DNA of 64,000 bases from Sulfuricaulis sp. (GTDB taxonomy: Bacteria > Pseudomonadota > Gammaproteobacteria > Acidiferrobacterales > Sulfurifustaceae), in contig NZ_JANLGY010000013.1 in the NCBI RefSeq assembly GCF_024653915.1, forward strand, positions 1 to 64,000, written 5' to 3'. Made by a program: the position numbers and the translations under genes. The notes under the pieces were generated by a model that searched no databases, had not been told where the DNA came from, and saw nothing but the letters and a program-made list of their open reading frames with translations. Below, in pieces: positions 7,783 through 16,827 of the stretch (positions are counted from its first letter, which is position 1; every line of letters starts with the position of its first letter).

Positions 7783-10700
7783 ATGATTTCACGAAAGCGT
7801 AAAGCCGTTCTGCAAGTTGGCTTGCTGGGGTTGCTATTTCTGTGTGCCAACGCCGCCAACGCCGTCACCTACTCGAATGCGCCGACCACGTTCAGCTGGG
7901 TCGATCCCGCTGCGCATACCGCCGTGGTTTGGTCGAATCCAACGCAAGGCACCGGCGGATGCGACACGGGCGGCGACGACAGCGTTACGGCGCTGATCAA
8001 TATCGGCTTCACCTTCAATTTCGGCGGGGTTAATTACACGCAACTGCGCATCATGTCGAACGGACGTGTGCAGTTCAATAATACCTACTGTTACGCGGGA
8101 TCGGCGAACAGTAGTGCCACGGCGCGGACCTACACGCTTCCTTATCCCAACGCCAATATAGTTCGCACGATGAAGGTCTATGGGGCGGATATCGATACCA
8201 CCGTGAATGGCTCCGGCGGCGGACCGGGTCCCACGGCCTGTCCGCCCGCCACCTGTTCCGTGCGCTATACGGTCACGCCTTTGGGTACAGCTCCCAATCG
8301 GCAGTTTGTCGTGACGTGGGTCAACACGCCGGACTGGGGTTCCACCAGCAGCTTTTATAATTTTCAGGTTATCCTGAATGAAGACGGCAGCTTCATATAC
8401 CAGTATGGCGCAAGCAACAATCCGGATAACGGCAAGCCGGACATCGGCTGGGAAGTGACTACCACGGATTACGGCCTTTACACTTATGCCAACATCGGCG
8501 CGCTGGCGAACACCGCCGTGCGCTTTTTCATTCCCAACGCCGTGGCCGAGTACCGCATGGAAGAAGCCATCTGGAGCGGCGCTAACTCGGTGGTGGATAG
8601 TTCCGGCAACAACAATAACGGCAGTCCCGTGGGCGGCGCGCAGACCGTGGCGGGAGGTTATATCTGCCGGGGGGCGAGCATTCCCAACAATACGTCAACC
8701 GTCACGATCGACGCCATCAATGCCGGTCTCGACGTGGACACCGCGATCGGCAGCCGGGGCACGATAACATTCTGGTACCAGCTGGCCGAGGCCTGGGGCG
8801 CGAACGATCGCCAGCTCTTCGACGCGACCACCGTCAACAACCGCTGGTTTTTCCTGACGAAGCGCAGCAACCGCCAGCTTCGCTTCGTGCTGACCGATAG
8901 CGCGAACGCCAACATCGTGCTCACGTATAACGCAACGAACTACGCAGCCAACACTTGGGTGCACATTGCCGTCACCTGGAATCTGACGACCAACCGGTAT
9001 TACCTATACGTCAACGGCGCGCAGGTGGCGAACTCGACGACCGCCAGCAGTGGATCGCTCAATAGCAGCATTAACACGCTTTACCTGGGAGATAACCGTA
9101 GCTTGGTGACCGGGCAGAGCGGCACGGGCAACTCCGCCAACGGGGTGCTCGATGAGGTGCGAATCTACAATTACGACGGCGGCATCGGATTGATCCAGCG
9201 CGACTACAACAACACCCGCTCGTGCGTGCCGCCGATCGACAATTTTCTGATCGACGTCGGCGCGGCCGCCGCCAGCACTTGCTCCCCCAAGAACATCACG
9301 ATCACCGCGCGCGACGCCAGCAACCTCACCCTGACGACCTATACCGGCACGGTAAACCTGGCTACGTCGGCGGCGCATGGAGACTGGGCGGTCGTGACGG
9401 CGAACGGGACGCTGACCAACGGCGTGGCGGATGACGGCGCGTCGACTTACACGTTTGCGGCTGCCGACAACGGGGTCATTACGTTAAGCCTGTCCGATAC
9501 TCACGCCGACGACACCACGGTCAGTGTGGTCGACAACGCTGTCCCAGCCACGCTATCGACGTCCGCAACCATCAATTTCCGCGATAACACGTTTGTGATC
9601 ACGAACGATCCCATCCAAGTGGCGGGGCGCGACCAGGCGATGACGGCGGCGCTGTGGCAACGCGATTTGACCACGGGCAATTGCTCGATCGCGACTGGCT
9701 ACACCGGCGCCAAAAACCTCGACGCCTGGCTGACGCGCGACGTCTCCGATCCCGGCGGCGCGGCGCCCACGATCGGGGCCGTAAGCCTGCCGAGCGCCGC
9801 GCCGCCGATAAATCCGGCGTCGAACAACCTGGCGCTCACCTTCACGGCCGGATCGGCGGGATTCAACCTGTCCACGACCGATGTCGGTAAATATGTTCTG
9901 AACCTGCGCGACGACACACGGCTGTACGCGACGGGCGTGGACATCGTCGGGGCGTCGAATGCGATGACCACCCGCCCGTGGCTGCACGTCGCGGTGAGCG
10001 GCAATCCCGGCGCCAGTGCCGCTACAGGTATGGTCTTCACCTCGGCCGGCACTGACTTCACCGCCACCGTGCGAGGCGTCTTATGGCAGGCGGGAGACGA
10101 TGGCAATAACGATGGCGCCCCGGACATCGGAGCGAACTTGGCGGATAACGGCGTCACACCGGGTTACGCGTGGGATACCGTATTGTCGCCGACGACGCCT
10201 TTTACGCCGGCGACTCCTTCGGACGCTCCTCCCGGCACCGGCACGGCCGGTGTGCTGAACAACGGCACCATTGCCCAAGCCGCTTTCAGCGGTGGCGCCG
10301 CGACGGTGGCGAGCCTGCAATATACCGAGGTGGGCAGTTTCACGATGTTGGCAACGGCAAACAATTATCTGAACAGCGCCGGTGTGGACTTATCGGCGGC
10401 AAACGGGGTGGTCGGCCGTTTCACGCCGGCCTATTTCAACGTAACCAAGATAGACGGCTGCTCCGGCGGAGCCACCTTCACCTACTCCGGTCAGCCGTTC
10501 ACCGTAATCGTTATCGCCAAGAACGCCCTCGATGCCACGACGACCAATTATGCCGGTGTACTCGGCTTTGCCAAGGACGCCACCGTGTCCAATGCCGGCG
10601 ATGCCAGCAACTTTACGAACAATGCGCTCGCCGCGGCCAATTTCGTGAGCGGGGTGAGAAATCAGATCAACGTGACTTACACTTTCCCGACCCCTCCGGG

Positions 10701-11259
10701 GAAGGACGTGGTACCGCTGACGCTCACGCTGCGCGCCGTCGAAGATGCGCCCGCCGGCGACGGTGTCACCTCCGCCACCGGCGGCACCGAAGAAACCGCC
10801 GAGATCCGCAGCGGCCGGGTCCGGATCGTCAATGCCTACGGTTCGGAGCTGGTGTCCATGGCGGTTCCGATGCGGGTGGAGTACTACTCGTCAGACGGAT
10901 GGGTGACGAATACCGTAGATACTTGCACGTCTGTGATTGATACGAGCCTCAGTCTTTCCAACGCTACTGCGCCAACGCCGGTGTCGCCGCCGATTTTGAA
11001 AAAGTTGAATGCAACCGTCGCCACCACAGGAGCCAGTATTGCCAACTCGCCCTTCCTGCTAGGTGACGCCGGACTGTCGTTCAGCGCTCCGGGTGCGGGC
11101 GGAGATGGTTATGTGGATGTAACCTCGGACCTGAGCGCCAAAACCTGGTTGCGCTATGACTGGGACAACGACTTGACGGAAGACGATCCCACCGGACGTG
11201 CCACTTTTGGGCTGTTCCGCGGCAGTCCGAAGCATATCTACCAGCGCGAACGATATTGA
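7783..11259 (+). CDS. mshQ: MshQ-like surface/adhesin protein, paralogue 2, with LamG-like domain
   Basis: This protein of about 1158 residues starts at ATG 7783, six bases after TGAAAGG. A signal peptide (LLGLLFLCANAANA) follows. Residues about 265-495 form a LamG/concanavalin-like domain (AEYRMEEAIW, TITFWYQ, TWVHIAVTWN, YYLYVNGAQV, GVLDEVRIYN). The C-terminal module (GRFTPAYFNV, GCSGGATFTYSGQPFTVI, AEIRSGRVRIVNAYGSELV, GSPKHIYQRERY) is clearly homologous to the end of the preceding gene, so the two are tandem paralogues with different N-terminal heads. It probably acts at the surface as an alternative adhesive tip. Confidence 0.78.
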   Translation: MISRKRKAVLQVGLLGLLFLCANAANAVTYSNAPTTFSWVDPAAHTAVVWSNPTQGTGGCDTGGDDSVTALINIGFTFNFGGVNYTQLRIMSNGRVQFNNTYCYAGSANSSATARTYTLPYPNANIVRTMKVYGADIDTTVNGSGGGPGPTACPPATCSVRYTVTPLGTAPNRQFVVTWVNTPDWGSTSSFYNFQVILNEDGSFIYQYGASNNPDNGKPDIGWEVTTTDYGLYTYANIGALANTAVRFFIPNAVAEYRMEEAIWSGANSVVDSSGNNNNGSPVGGAQTVAGGYICRGASIPNNTSTVTIDAINAGLDVDTAIGSRGTITFWYQLAEAWGANDRQLFDATTVNNRWFFLTKRSNRQLRFVLTDSANANIVLTYNATNYAANTWVHIAVTWNLTTNRYYLYVNGAQVANSTTASSGSLNSSINTLYLGDNRSLVTGQSGTGNSANGVLDEVRIYNYDGGIGLIQRDYNNTRSCVPPIDNFLIDVGAAAASTCSPKNITITARDASNLTLTTYTGTVNLATSAAHGDWAVVTANGTLTNGVADDGASTYTFAAADNGVITLSLSDTHADDTTVSVVDNAVPATLSTSATINFRDNTFVITNDPIQVAGRDQAMTAALWQRDLTTGNCSIATGYTGAKNLDAWLTRDVSDPGGAAPTIGAVSLPSAAPPINPASNNLALTFTAGSAGFNLSTTDVGKYVLNLRDDTRLYATGVDIVGASNAMTTRPWLHVAVSGNPGASAATGMVFTSAGTDFTATVRGVLWQAGDDGNNDGAPDIGANLADNGVTPGYAWDTVLSPTTPFTPATPSDAPPGTGTAGVLNNGTIAQAAFSGGAATVASLQYTEVGSFTMLATANNYLNSAGVDLSAANGVVGRFTPAYFNVTKIDGCSGGATFTYSGQPFTVIVIAKNALDATTTNYAGVLGFAKDATVSNAGDASNFTNNALAAANFVSGVRNQINVTYTFPTPPGKDVVPLTLTLRAVEDAPAGDGVTSATGGTEETAEIRSGRVRIVNAYGSELVSMAVPMRVEYYSSDGWVTNTVDTCTSVIDTSLSLSNATAPTPVSPPILKKLNATVATTGASIANSPFLLGDAGLSFSAPGAGGDGYVDVTSDLSAKTWLRYDWDNDLTEDDPTGRATFGLFRGSPKHIYQRERY

Positions 11260-11365
11260 CCCCTCGAAGTAGTTCTACTGTATCGGCGGTAAGTCCCGTA
11301 AGCGGCGTGTCCGAAAAAGCGAGTGTTTGTCAGGCATTTCGCCATTTTCCGTCCCGGAAACTGCA

Positions 11366-11394
11366 TTGACAACAGGGGGTTATTGGACGATTCT
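11366..11394 (+). promoter_or_regulatory. Candidate sigma-70 promoter for mshI-mshN
   Basis: TTGACA (11366-11371), a perfect -35 hexamer, is followed after 17 bp by GATTCT, a weak -10 match. It lies in the 235-bp gap between the second mshQ-like gene and mshI, the only large break in the locus, so a separate promoter here is plausible. Confidence 0.4.
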
Positions 11395-11518
11395 TAACTG
11401 AAACCTCAGAAAATCAGGCAATACTGCTGATGTCTGGGAGTTTGGCTACTTTTTTGCATAGTAAAGGGACTCATTCGGGAAAAGGAGATATCCCCTGTTA
11501 CCGTTTCTGAAAAAGAAA

Positions 11519-12427
11519 ATGCTGCCCGGGCTGACCGGTGTCGGACTGCTGTCCGACGGTGTGTGCGTGGTGCGCGTCGAGCGCACGATCGGGCGCATGC
11601 CGGCGTTGACGCTGGTGGATTTTCGTCCGTGGGGCGATCAGGGCCAGGACAAGGTGCTGGCGCGCGCGGCCGCCGATTACGATCTGGCGCATTCACGCTG
11701 TACCACCGTTCTCGACTCAAACGAATACTCGCTGCTGCTCACCGAGGCGCCGGACGTGCCGCCGGATGAACTGCGCGCCGCCATCCGCTGGCGCATCAAG
11801 GACCTGATCGATTTTCATATCAACGATGCCACGCTCGACGTCTTCGACCTGCCGGGCGATAAGGCCACCGGCCGGGCGCGCTCAATGTACGCCGTGGCGG
11901 CGCGCAGCACCGCGATCCAGAAACGCGCGGACATGATGAGCGCGGCCGGCATTAATCTCGATGTCATCGACATTCCCGAGATGTCGCAGCGCAATCTGGC
12001 CTCACTGCTGCCGGAAGATGCGAAGGGCGTCGTGCTGTTGTCATTCACGCCCGGTGGCGGTTTGATCACCATCAGCAAGCAATCGGATATTTATCTCAGC
12101 CGCAATATCGACATCGGTTTGGATTTGCTCTCCTCGTTCCAGGATTCCAACGAATTATTTGACCGCATTGCGCTGGAGATCCAGCGCTCGCTCGATTACT
12201 ACGACAGTCACTTCCGTCAGGCGCCCATCAATACGATCGCGCTGGCACCCATGCCCCGGGAAGTGCCAGGACTGGTGGACTACCTCAAAGCCAATCTCAG
12301 CGCCAACGTGATTACGATGGACCTGACGAAACTCATGGAATGCGAAGTGGATCTCAAGCCCGAGCTTCAGTCGGTTTGCCTCACGGTGCTGGGTGCGGCG
12401 CTGCGGCAAGAGGAGAAGGCGCTGTGA
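11519..12427 (+). CDS. mshI: MSHA biogenesis protein MshI (PilM-like)
   Basis: An actin-like PilM/MshI protein of 302 residues from this ATG. It contains LTGVGLLSDGVCVVRVE near the start, TVLDSNEYSLLLTEAPDVP, a RWRIKDLIDFHINDATLDVFDLP segment and LLSFTPGGGLITISK. The family is a cytoplasmic scaffold that binds a PilN-like partner, encoded next. The ribosome site AAAGGAG (11481-11487) is too far from this ATG but 7 bases from an in-frame CTG at 11495, which would add eight residues (LLPFLKKK), so the true start may be CTG. The gene overlaps the next one as GTGA. Confidence 0.85.
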   Translation: MLPGLTGVGLLSDGVCVVRVERTIGRMPALTLVDFRPWGDQGQDKVLARAAADYDLAHSRCTTVLDSNEYSLLLTEAPDVPPDELRAAIRWRIKDLIDFHINDATLDVFDLPGDKATGRARSMYAVAARSTAIQKRADMMSAAGINLDVIDIPEMSQRNLASLLPEDAKGVVLLSFTPGGGLITISKQSDIYLSRNIDIGLDLLSSFQDSNELFDRIALEIQRSLDYYDSHFRQAPINTIALAPMPREVPGLVDYLKANLSANVITMDLTKLMECEVDLKPELQSVCLTVLGAALRQEEKAL

Positions 12428-13038
12428 GCCAGCAGATTAACCTTTATCAGCCGATATTCCGCAAGGAAGAGAAGAAATTTTCGACGGTGGCCATGCTCCA
12501 GTCTGTCGGGCTGGTGGCAATCGGCGTGGTGGCGCTGTATGCCTTCACCTGGTGGCAGACGGGAGCGCTGCGAGACGAACTGAAGCGCGTGGAGCAAAAT
12601 CACGCCGCGGCCAGCAAGCGGCTCGCGGATGCCTCGGATAAATTCGGCCAACATGAAGGCCCCAGCGCGCTCGACAGCGAAATCGCGCGCCTGGAAGGCG
12701 AGATCGTCGCCAAGCAGCAGATTCAGGAAATTCTCAAGCGCGGCGTTTTCAGCAACACCGGCGGGTTCTCGGATTACCTCGTTTCCTTTGCGCGTCAGCG
12801 CATTTCGGGAGTTTGGCTGACGGGATTCGACATCACCGGCGCGGCCGAGCAGATGTCGCTGTCCGGACGCACCACCAATCCGGAACTGGTGCCGCGCTAC
12901 ATGCAAAAGCTTTCATCGGAAAAAAGACTTTCCGGAATCGAGTTCAGGACGTTCCAGATGAGTCGGCCGGATCCGGATGCCAAGAACCCGGAATCCATGT
13001 TTGTCGAGTTCCAGGCGAAAACCGCCAATCCGGGATAG
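12424..13038 (+). CDS. PilN-like MSHA biogenesis protein
   Basis: A 204-residue protein starting at GTG 12424, overlapping the mshI stop (GTGA). The N-terminal SQQINLYQPIFRKEEKK is the short cytoplasmic motif by which PilN-type proteins bind PilM-type partners. One membrane helix follows (about 22-43), then a coiled coil (about 48-105, LKRVEQNHAAASKRL) and a small periplasmic ferredoxin-like domain. A longer in-frame upstream start would lie inside mshI and is rejected. The role is inner-membrane alignment of the pilus machine, from family knowledge. Confidence 0.82.
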   Translation: MSQQINLYQPIFRKEEKKFSTVAMLQSVGLVAIGVVALYAFTWWQTGALRDELKRVEQNHAAASKRLADASDKFGQHEGPSALDSEIARLEGEIVAKQQIQEILKRGVFSNTGGFSDYLVSFARQRISGVWLTGFDITGAAEQMSLSGRTTNPELVPRYMQKLSSEKRLSGIEFRTFQMSRPDPDAKNPESMFVEFQAKTANPG

Positions 13039-13040
13039 CC

Positions 13041-13712
13041 ATGATATCTGACGATCTGAAAAAACAGTTTCAGGGGCTGACCAACCGGATCGATGCCATG
13101 TCGATCCGCGAACGCGGGATGATTTTTATTACGATCCTGGTGGCGGTGTATTTTCTGGCGGTGAATATCCTGTTTGGCCCCCTGAATACACAAAAGGATC
13201 GCCTTCAGCAACAGGTCGACCTGAAGCGCCAGGAGACCCAGGCGCTGGAAGCGCAGGTACAGGCCATGGCGCTGACGGGGGGAGAAGGCCCCGAGACTGC
13301 CAAGCGTAAAAAACTTGAATCACTGCGGGAAAACCTGAAAACCATGGACACAGAGCTGGTCCGCGTCACGGCCGGGCTGGTGCCGCCCAAGGAGATGACG
13401 CGGCTCATCGAGCAGATGCTGCTCAAGAATCGTGGCCTGCAGGTGATGAGAGTCGAAAGCATACCTGCTACCTCATTGCTGGAAGAAGGCGCGAGTGGCA
13501 CGGCTTCCGGCGTCATGGTCTACAAACACGGCATGCATATCGAGATTAAGGGCGGTTATCTGGACATTCTGCGCTATTTGAAGTCTCTGGAAGCGCTGCC
13601 TTGGAAGGTTTTCTGGGGCAAGGTGACATTGAAAACGGAGAAATATCCGGATTCGCGAGTCAGTCTGCTGATTTATACCCTCAGCACACATGAAGCCTGG
13701 ATTGGACTGTAA
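13041..13712 (+). CDS. mshJ: MSHA biogenesis protein MshJ (PilO-like)
   Basis: A 223-residue protein with a cytoplasmic N-terminus, one membrane helix (about 27-45, MIFITILVAVYFLAVNILF) and a coiled coil (about 50-115, TQKDRLQQQVDLKRQETQALE). The C-terminal periplasmic domain contains LDILRYLKSLEALPWKVFW, the PilO/MshJ signature. It begins two bases after the PilN-like gene and overlaps mshK by one base (TAATG). It probably forms heterodimers with the PilN-like protein. Confidence 0.85.
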   Translation: MISDDLKKQFQGLTNRIDAMSIRERGMIFITILVAVYFLAVNILFGPLNTQKDRLQQQVDLKRQETQALEAQVQAMALTGGEGPETAKRKKLESLRENLKTMDTELVRVTAGLVPPKEMTRLIEQMLLKNRGLQVMRVESIPATSLLEEGASGTASGVMVYKHGMHIEIKGGYLDILRYLKSLEALPWKVFWGKVTLKTEKYPDSRVSLLIYTLSTHEAWIGL

Positions 13713-14149
13713 TGGCTGTCTCTGGCATGAAACTTGATATAAAAAACAGTAAGAAGACCGGCATAGGCGCTAGTCTGTTGCGGACGGTTTTCGTGGTGGC
13801 CGGTTTGGCGGGAATGATGACGGACAGTCAGGCGGATGATTTCGCCGGTCTCGTGGACCCGACGCAGCCGGCGAATATCATGGCGATGGCTTCGGGTGCG
13901 GCTAATGCCAGACCGATGGGTCCGGTATTGCAGTCAACCTTTATTTCGGCGAGCCAGCGGCGCGCCGTGATCAGTGGGCGGACTTATGCGGTGGGTGAAA
14001 AATTTGGCGGCGGGATGATCACGGACATACAGCCGTACGAAGTGGTGTTGAAGAAAGCGGACCGTGAAACACGATTACGTTTGTTGCCAAAGCTGGCGAA
14101 AGAAACGTCCGTGGTGAAGGTACCGGCGAACAGCCAAGAAGGCAGGTAA
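13712..14149 (+). CDS. mshK: MSHA biogenesis protein MshK (PilP-like)
   Basis: A 145-residue protein with an N-terminal hydrophobic segment (about 22-37) and a periplasmic part. That part carries the VDPTQP motif and LQSTFISASQRRAVISGRTYAVGEKFGGGMITDI, the compact beta domain of MshK/GspC-like proteins. The family links the inner-membrane complex to the secretin. It ends two bases before mshL, so it is in the same operon. Confidence 0.82.
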   Translation: MAVSGMKLDIKNSKKTGIGASLLRTVFVVAGLAGMMTDSQADDFAGLVDPTQPANIMAMASGAANARPMGPVLQSTFISASQRRAVISGRTYAVGEKFGGGMITDIQPYEVVLKKADRETRLRLLPKLAKETSVVKVPANSQEGR

Positions 14150-14151
14150 AA

Positions 14152-15849
14152 ATGAGAAGCACAGATAATATCGGGATGAGTATCCGGCGCACGCTGGTCG
14201 TGTTGCTGGGTATGTTGTTGGTGGGATGTCAGAGTGTTTCGCCCGGTTGGCGGGACTCTGTCAGCGCCAGCGTGGACGAAAGTCTTACACAGGCGCGTGC
14301 CGGTAAAGACGGCAAGGCGATCCCCCCGGATGTAAGCAGCGCCTTGCTGCCCCCGATGGAAATTACGCTGCCCCAGGGTGGTACGGCACCGCTCGAAGCG
14401 CGCTTCGATCTCACCGTGAACAATGCGCCCGCGCGCCAGGTGTTCATGGGCCTGGTCGAAGGCACGCCGTACAGCATGATTCTGCATCCGGAAGTGAGCG
14501 GCACGATTTCGCTCAATATCAAGGAAGCCACCGTGCCGGAAGCGCTGAATGTTATCCGCCAGGTTTATGGCTATGAGTACCGGCGCGAGAACAACCGTTT
14601 CTTTATTCTCGGGAGCGACATGCAGACGCGCATGTTCCCGGTGAACTATCTCAATCTCTCTCGCAAGGGTATGTCGGATACGCGTGTGTCGGCGAGTGGT
14701 CTGAATGCCACCGGAGGTACGACAGGCTCCTCTGGCGCGACAACTACAGGAACATCGAGCAGTGGTGTGCAGATTCAAACGCAGACGCTGTCAGATTTTT
14801 GGAAGGACCTGACCACCTCTCTGTTGGCCATTGTGGGTGGGGAGGGTGGAAGAAAGGTAGTCGTCAATCCACAGGCCGGTGTGGTGCTGGTGCGCGCCAT
14901 GCCGGATGAGCTGCGTCTCGTGGAAGAATATCTGGGCATGACCCAGACGAGCATGAATCGTCAAGTTATCCTCGAAGCTAAAATTGTCGAGGTCCAGCTC
15001 AAGGATGGTTTCCAGAGTGGCATCAACTGGGCTGGTATTGCCAGCAAGAATGGCAAGAGTGTCACCGTCGGTCAGGTGGGGGGTGGGTCATCCGTAAGCT
15101 CCTCCACGGGACTCAGCTCGATTGCCGGCAATACCGGTAACCTGAACCCTACGACCGGCATCTTCAGTGCGATTTCCGGAACCAATAGCTCCGCCTTTGG
15201 TGGCGTGTTCACGCTGGCAGTACAGGCCAACAACTTTGCGGCGTTTTTTGAATTGCTGAAGACTCAGGGCGACCTGAACGTGCTCTCCAGCCCGCGCGTC
15301 TCCACCATGAACAACCAGAAGGCGGTGATCAAGGTGGGCACGGATTCGTATTTCGTGACCAAACAGGACAGCACGGCCAGCACCGTATCGGGCGGTTCGC
15401 CGACGATATCCACCGAGCTGTCGCCGTTCTTCTCCGGTATTGCCCTGGACGTGACACCGCAAATCGACGAGGCCGGCAACATCAATTTGCATATCCATCC
15501 TTCCGTGAGCGAAGTCTCGGAGAAACAGATTACCGTCGCTTCGAGCCAGACGGTCTCCACGGCGCTGAGTTCGGTGCAGGAGTCGGATAACATCGTGCGC
15601 GCCACCAGTGGCCAGATCATCGTGATAGGCGGTCTGATGAAAGAGGCCAGCACGGAGGACAACATCTCCGTGCCCCTGCTCGGGGATATCCCGCTGATCG
15701 GCAATCTGTTCAAACACAAGAAGGTGACGCGCATCAAGCGCGAACTGGTCATATTGCTCAAACCAACGATTATCAATGATGGTCAGGATTGGAACGACGC
15801 GACCGGCGAGTCGCAGGAACGCATTCGGAAAATCCGCATCGGATCCTGA
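14152..15849 (+). CDS. mshL: MSHA outer-membrane secretin MshL
   Basis: A 565-residue lipoprotein secretin with a signal sequence ending LLVGC (lipobox). The N-terminal secretin/TonB short domain is at about 85-140 (ARQVFMGLVEGTPYSMILHP). A Ser/Gly/Thr-rich linker lies near 185-205, followed by the N1-like domain and the secretin beta domain at about 265-550. The near-terminal motif VPLLGDIPLIGNLFKHKK and ELVILLKPTII are hallmark secretin sequences. It forms the pore for the pilus. ATG 14176 is an alternative start eight codons downstream. Confidence 0.92.
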   Translation: MRSTDNIGMSIRRTLVVLLGMLLVGCQSVSPGWRDSVSASVDESLTQARAGKDGKAIPPDVSSALLPPMEITLPQGGTAPLEARFDLTVNNAPARQVFMGLVEGTPYSMILHPEVSGTISLNIKEATVPEALNVIRQVYGYEYRRENNRFFILGSDMQTRMFPVNYLNLSRKGMSDTRVSASGLNATGGTTGSSGATTTGTSSSGVQIQTQTLSDFWKDLTTSLLAIVGGEGGRKVVVNPQAGVVLVRAMPDELRLVEEYLGMTQTSMNRQVILEAKIVEVQLKDGFQSGINWAGIASKNGKSVTVGQVGGGSSVSSSTGLSSIAGNTGNLNPTTGIFSAISGTNSSAFGGVFTLAVQANNFAAFFELLKTQGDLNVLSSPRVSTMNNQKAVIKVGTDSYFVTKQDSTASTVSGGSPTISTELSPFFSGIALDVTPQIDEAGNINLHIHPSVSEVSEKQITVASSQTVSTALSSVQESDNIVRATSGQIIVIGGLMKEASTEDNISVPLLGDIPLIGNLFKHKKVTRIKRELVILLKPTIINDGQDWNDATGESQERIRKIRIGS

Positions 15850-15879
15850 TCGAAACAACCAGGGAACGGGTAACGGAAA

Positions 15880-16827
15880 ATGTACGGAACACATTTCGGG
15901 CTGCAAGAGCTGCCATTCACCATCACGCCGGACACGAGCTTCTTTTTTGCCCATTCGTCGCATCAGGAAGCGCTGAACACGTTGTTGGTGGCGGTGCGCA
16001 GCGGCGAAGGTTTCATGAAGGTAATCGGCGAGGTTGGTACGGGTAAAACTCTGCTGTGCCGTAAATTCCTCAGCGCGCTCGATCACCGCGAGTTTGTCAC
16101 GGCGTATATTCCGAATCCCTATTTGCAACCCATGACCCTGTTGCTCGCGGTCGCCGATGAGCTGGATATCAAGTATCCGCAGCACATCAACCAGCACCAA
16201 TTACTCAAGTTACTCAATCGTTATCTTATCGACAGCTATGCCGAGGGCAAGCGTGTATTACTGTGCCTGGATGAGTCGCAAGCCATCCCGATCGAAACCC
16301 TGGAGAGCCTGCGACTGCTCTCGAACCTCGAGACGGAGCGGCGCAAATTGGTGCAGGTGGTGCTGTTCGGCCAGCCGGAACTGAATGCGCGGCTCGACAA
16401 CCCCTCGATCCGCCAGCTCAAGCAGCGCATCAGTTTTGCCTGCCAGCTCTCACCGCTCAATCTGAGCGAAGTGGAATTTTACCTATCACACCGTCTGGCC
16501 GTGGCCGGATATCGTGGCCCGCGCCTGTTTCCGCACAAGGTAGTGAAGCGGATTTATCGCATCAGCAACGGCATCCCGCGGTTGGTGAATATCATCTCGC
16601 ACAAGTCCCTCATGGCGGCGTTTGGCGAAGGTGCGCGCGTGGTGGCCGACAGGCATGTGCGCATGGCAGTGGAGGATACTGAATCCACGCAGGGGGCGCT
16701 GACAGTGAAGGCGCGGATCAAAAGGTATCTGACCGCGTTGGTGTCGATTGTGGCGACCGTCAGTTTGCTGCCGCTAACAACCATGGTGCTTACCGGCACG
16801 ACGTTGGTGACAGGTGGTCCGGTGTGA
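15880..16827 (+). CDS. mshM: MSHA biogenesis ATPase MshM (ExeA-like)
   Basis: A 315-residue AAA ATPase. It begins MYGTHFGLQELPFTITPD, typical of ExeA/MshM. Walker A is GEVGTGKT at residues 50-57, Walker B is VLLCLDESQ near 125, and a hydrophobic C-terminal helix spans about 287-312. ExeA-type proteins work with a peptidoglycan-binding partner to place the secretin. Here MshN, encoded downstream with a 4-bp overlap, carries a LysM domain and could be that partner. Confidence 0.9.
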   Translation: MYGTHFGLQELPFTITPDTSFFFAHSSHQEALNTLLVAVRSGEGFMKVIGEVGTGKTLLCRKFLSALDHREFVTAYIPNPYLQPMTLLLAVADELDIKYPQHINQHQLLKLLNRYLIDSYAEGKRVLLCLDESQAIPIETLESLRLLSNLETERRKLVQVVLFGQPELNARLDNPSIRQLKQRISFACQLSPLNLSEVEFYLSHRLAVAGYRGPRLFPHKVVKRIYRISNGIPRLVNIISHKSLMAAFGEGARVVADRHVRMAVEDTESTQGALTVKARIKRYLTALVSIVATVSLLPLTTMVLTGTTLVTGGPV

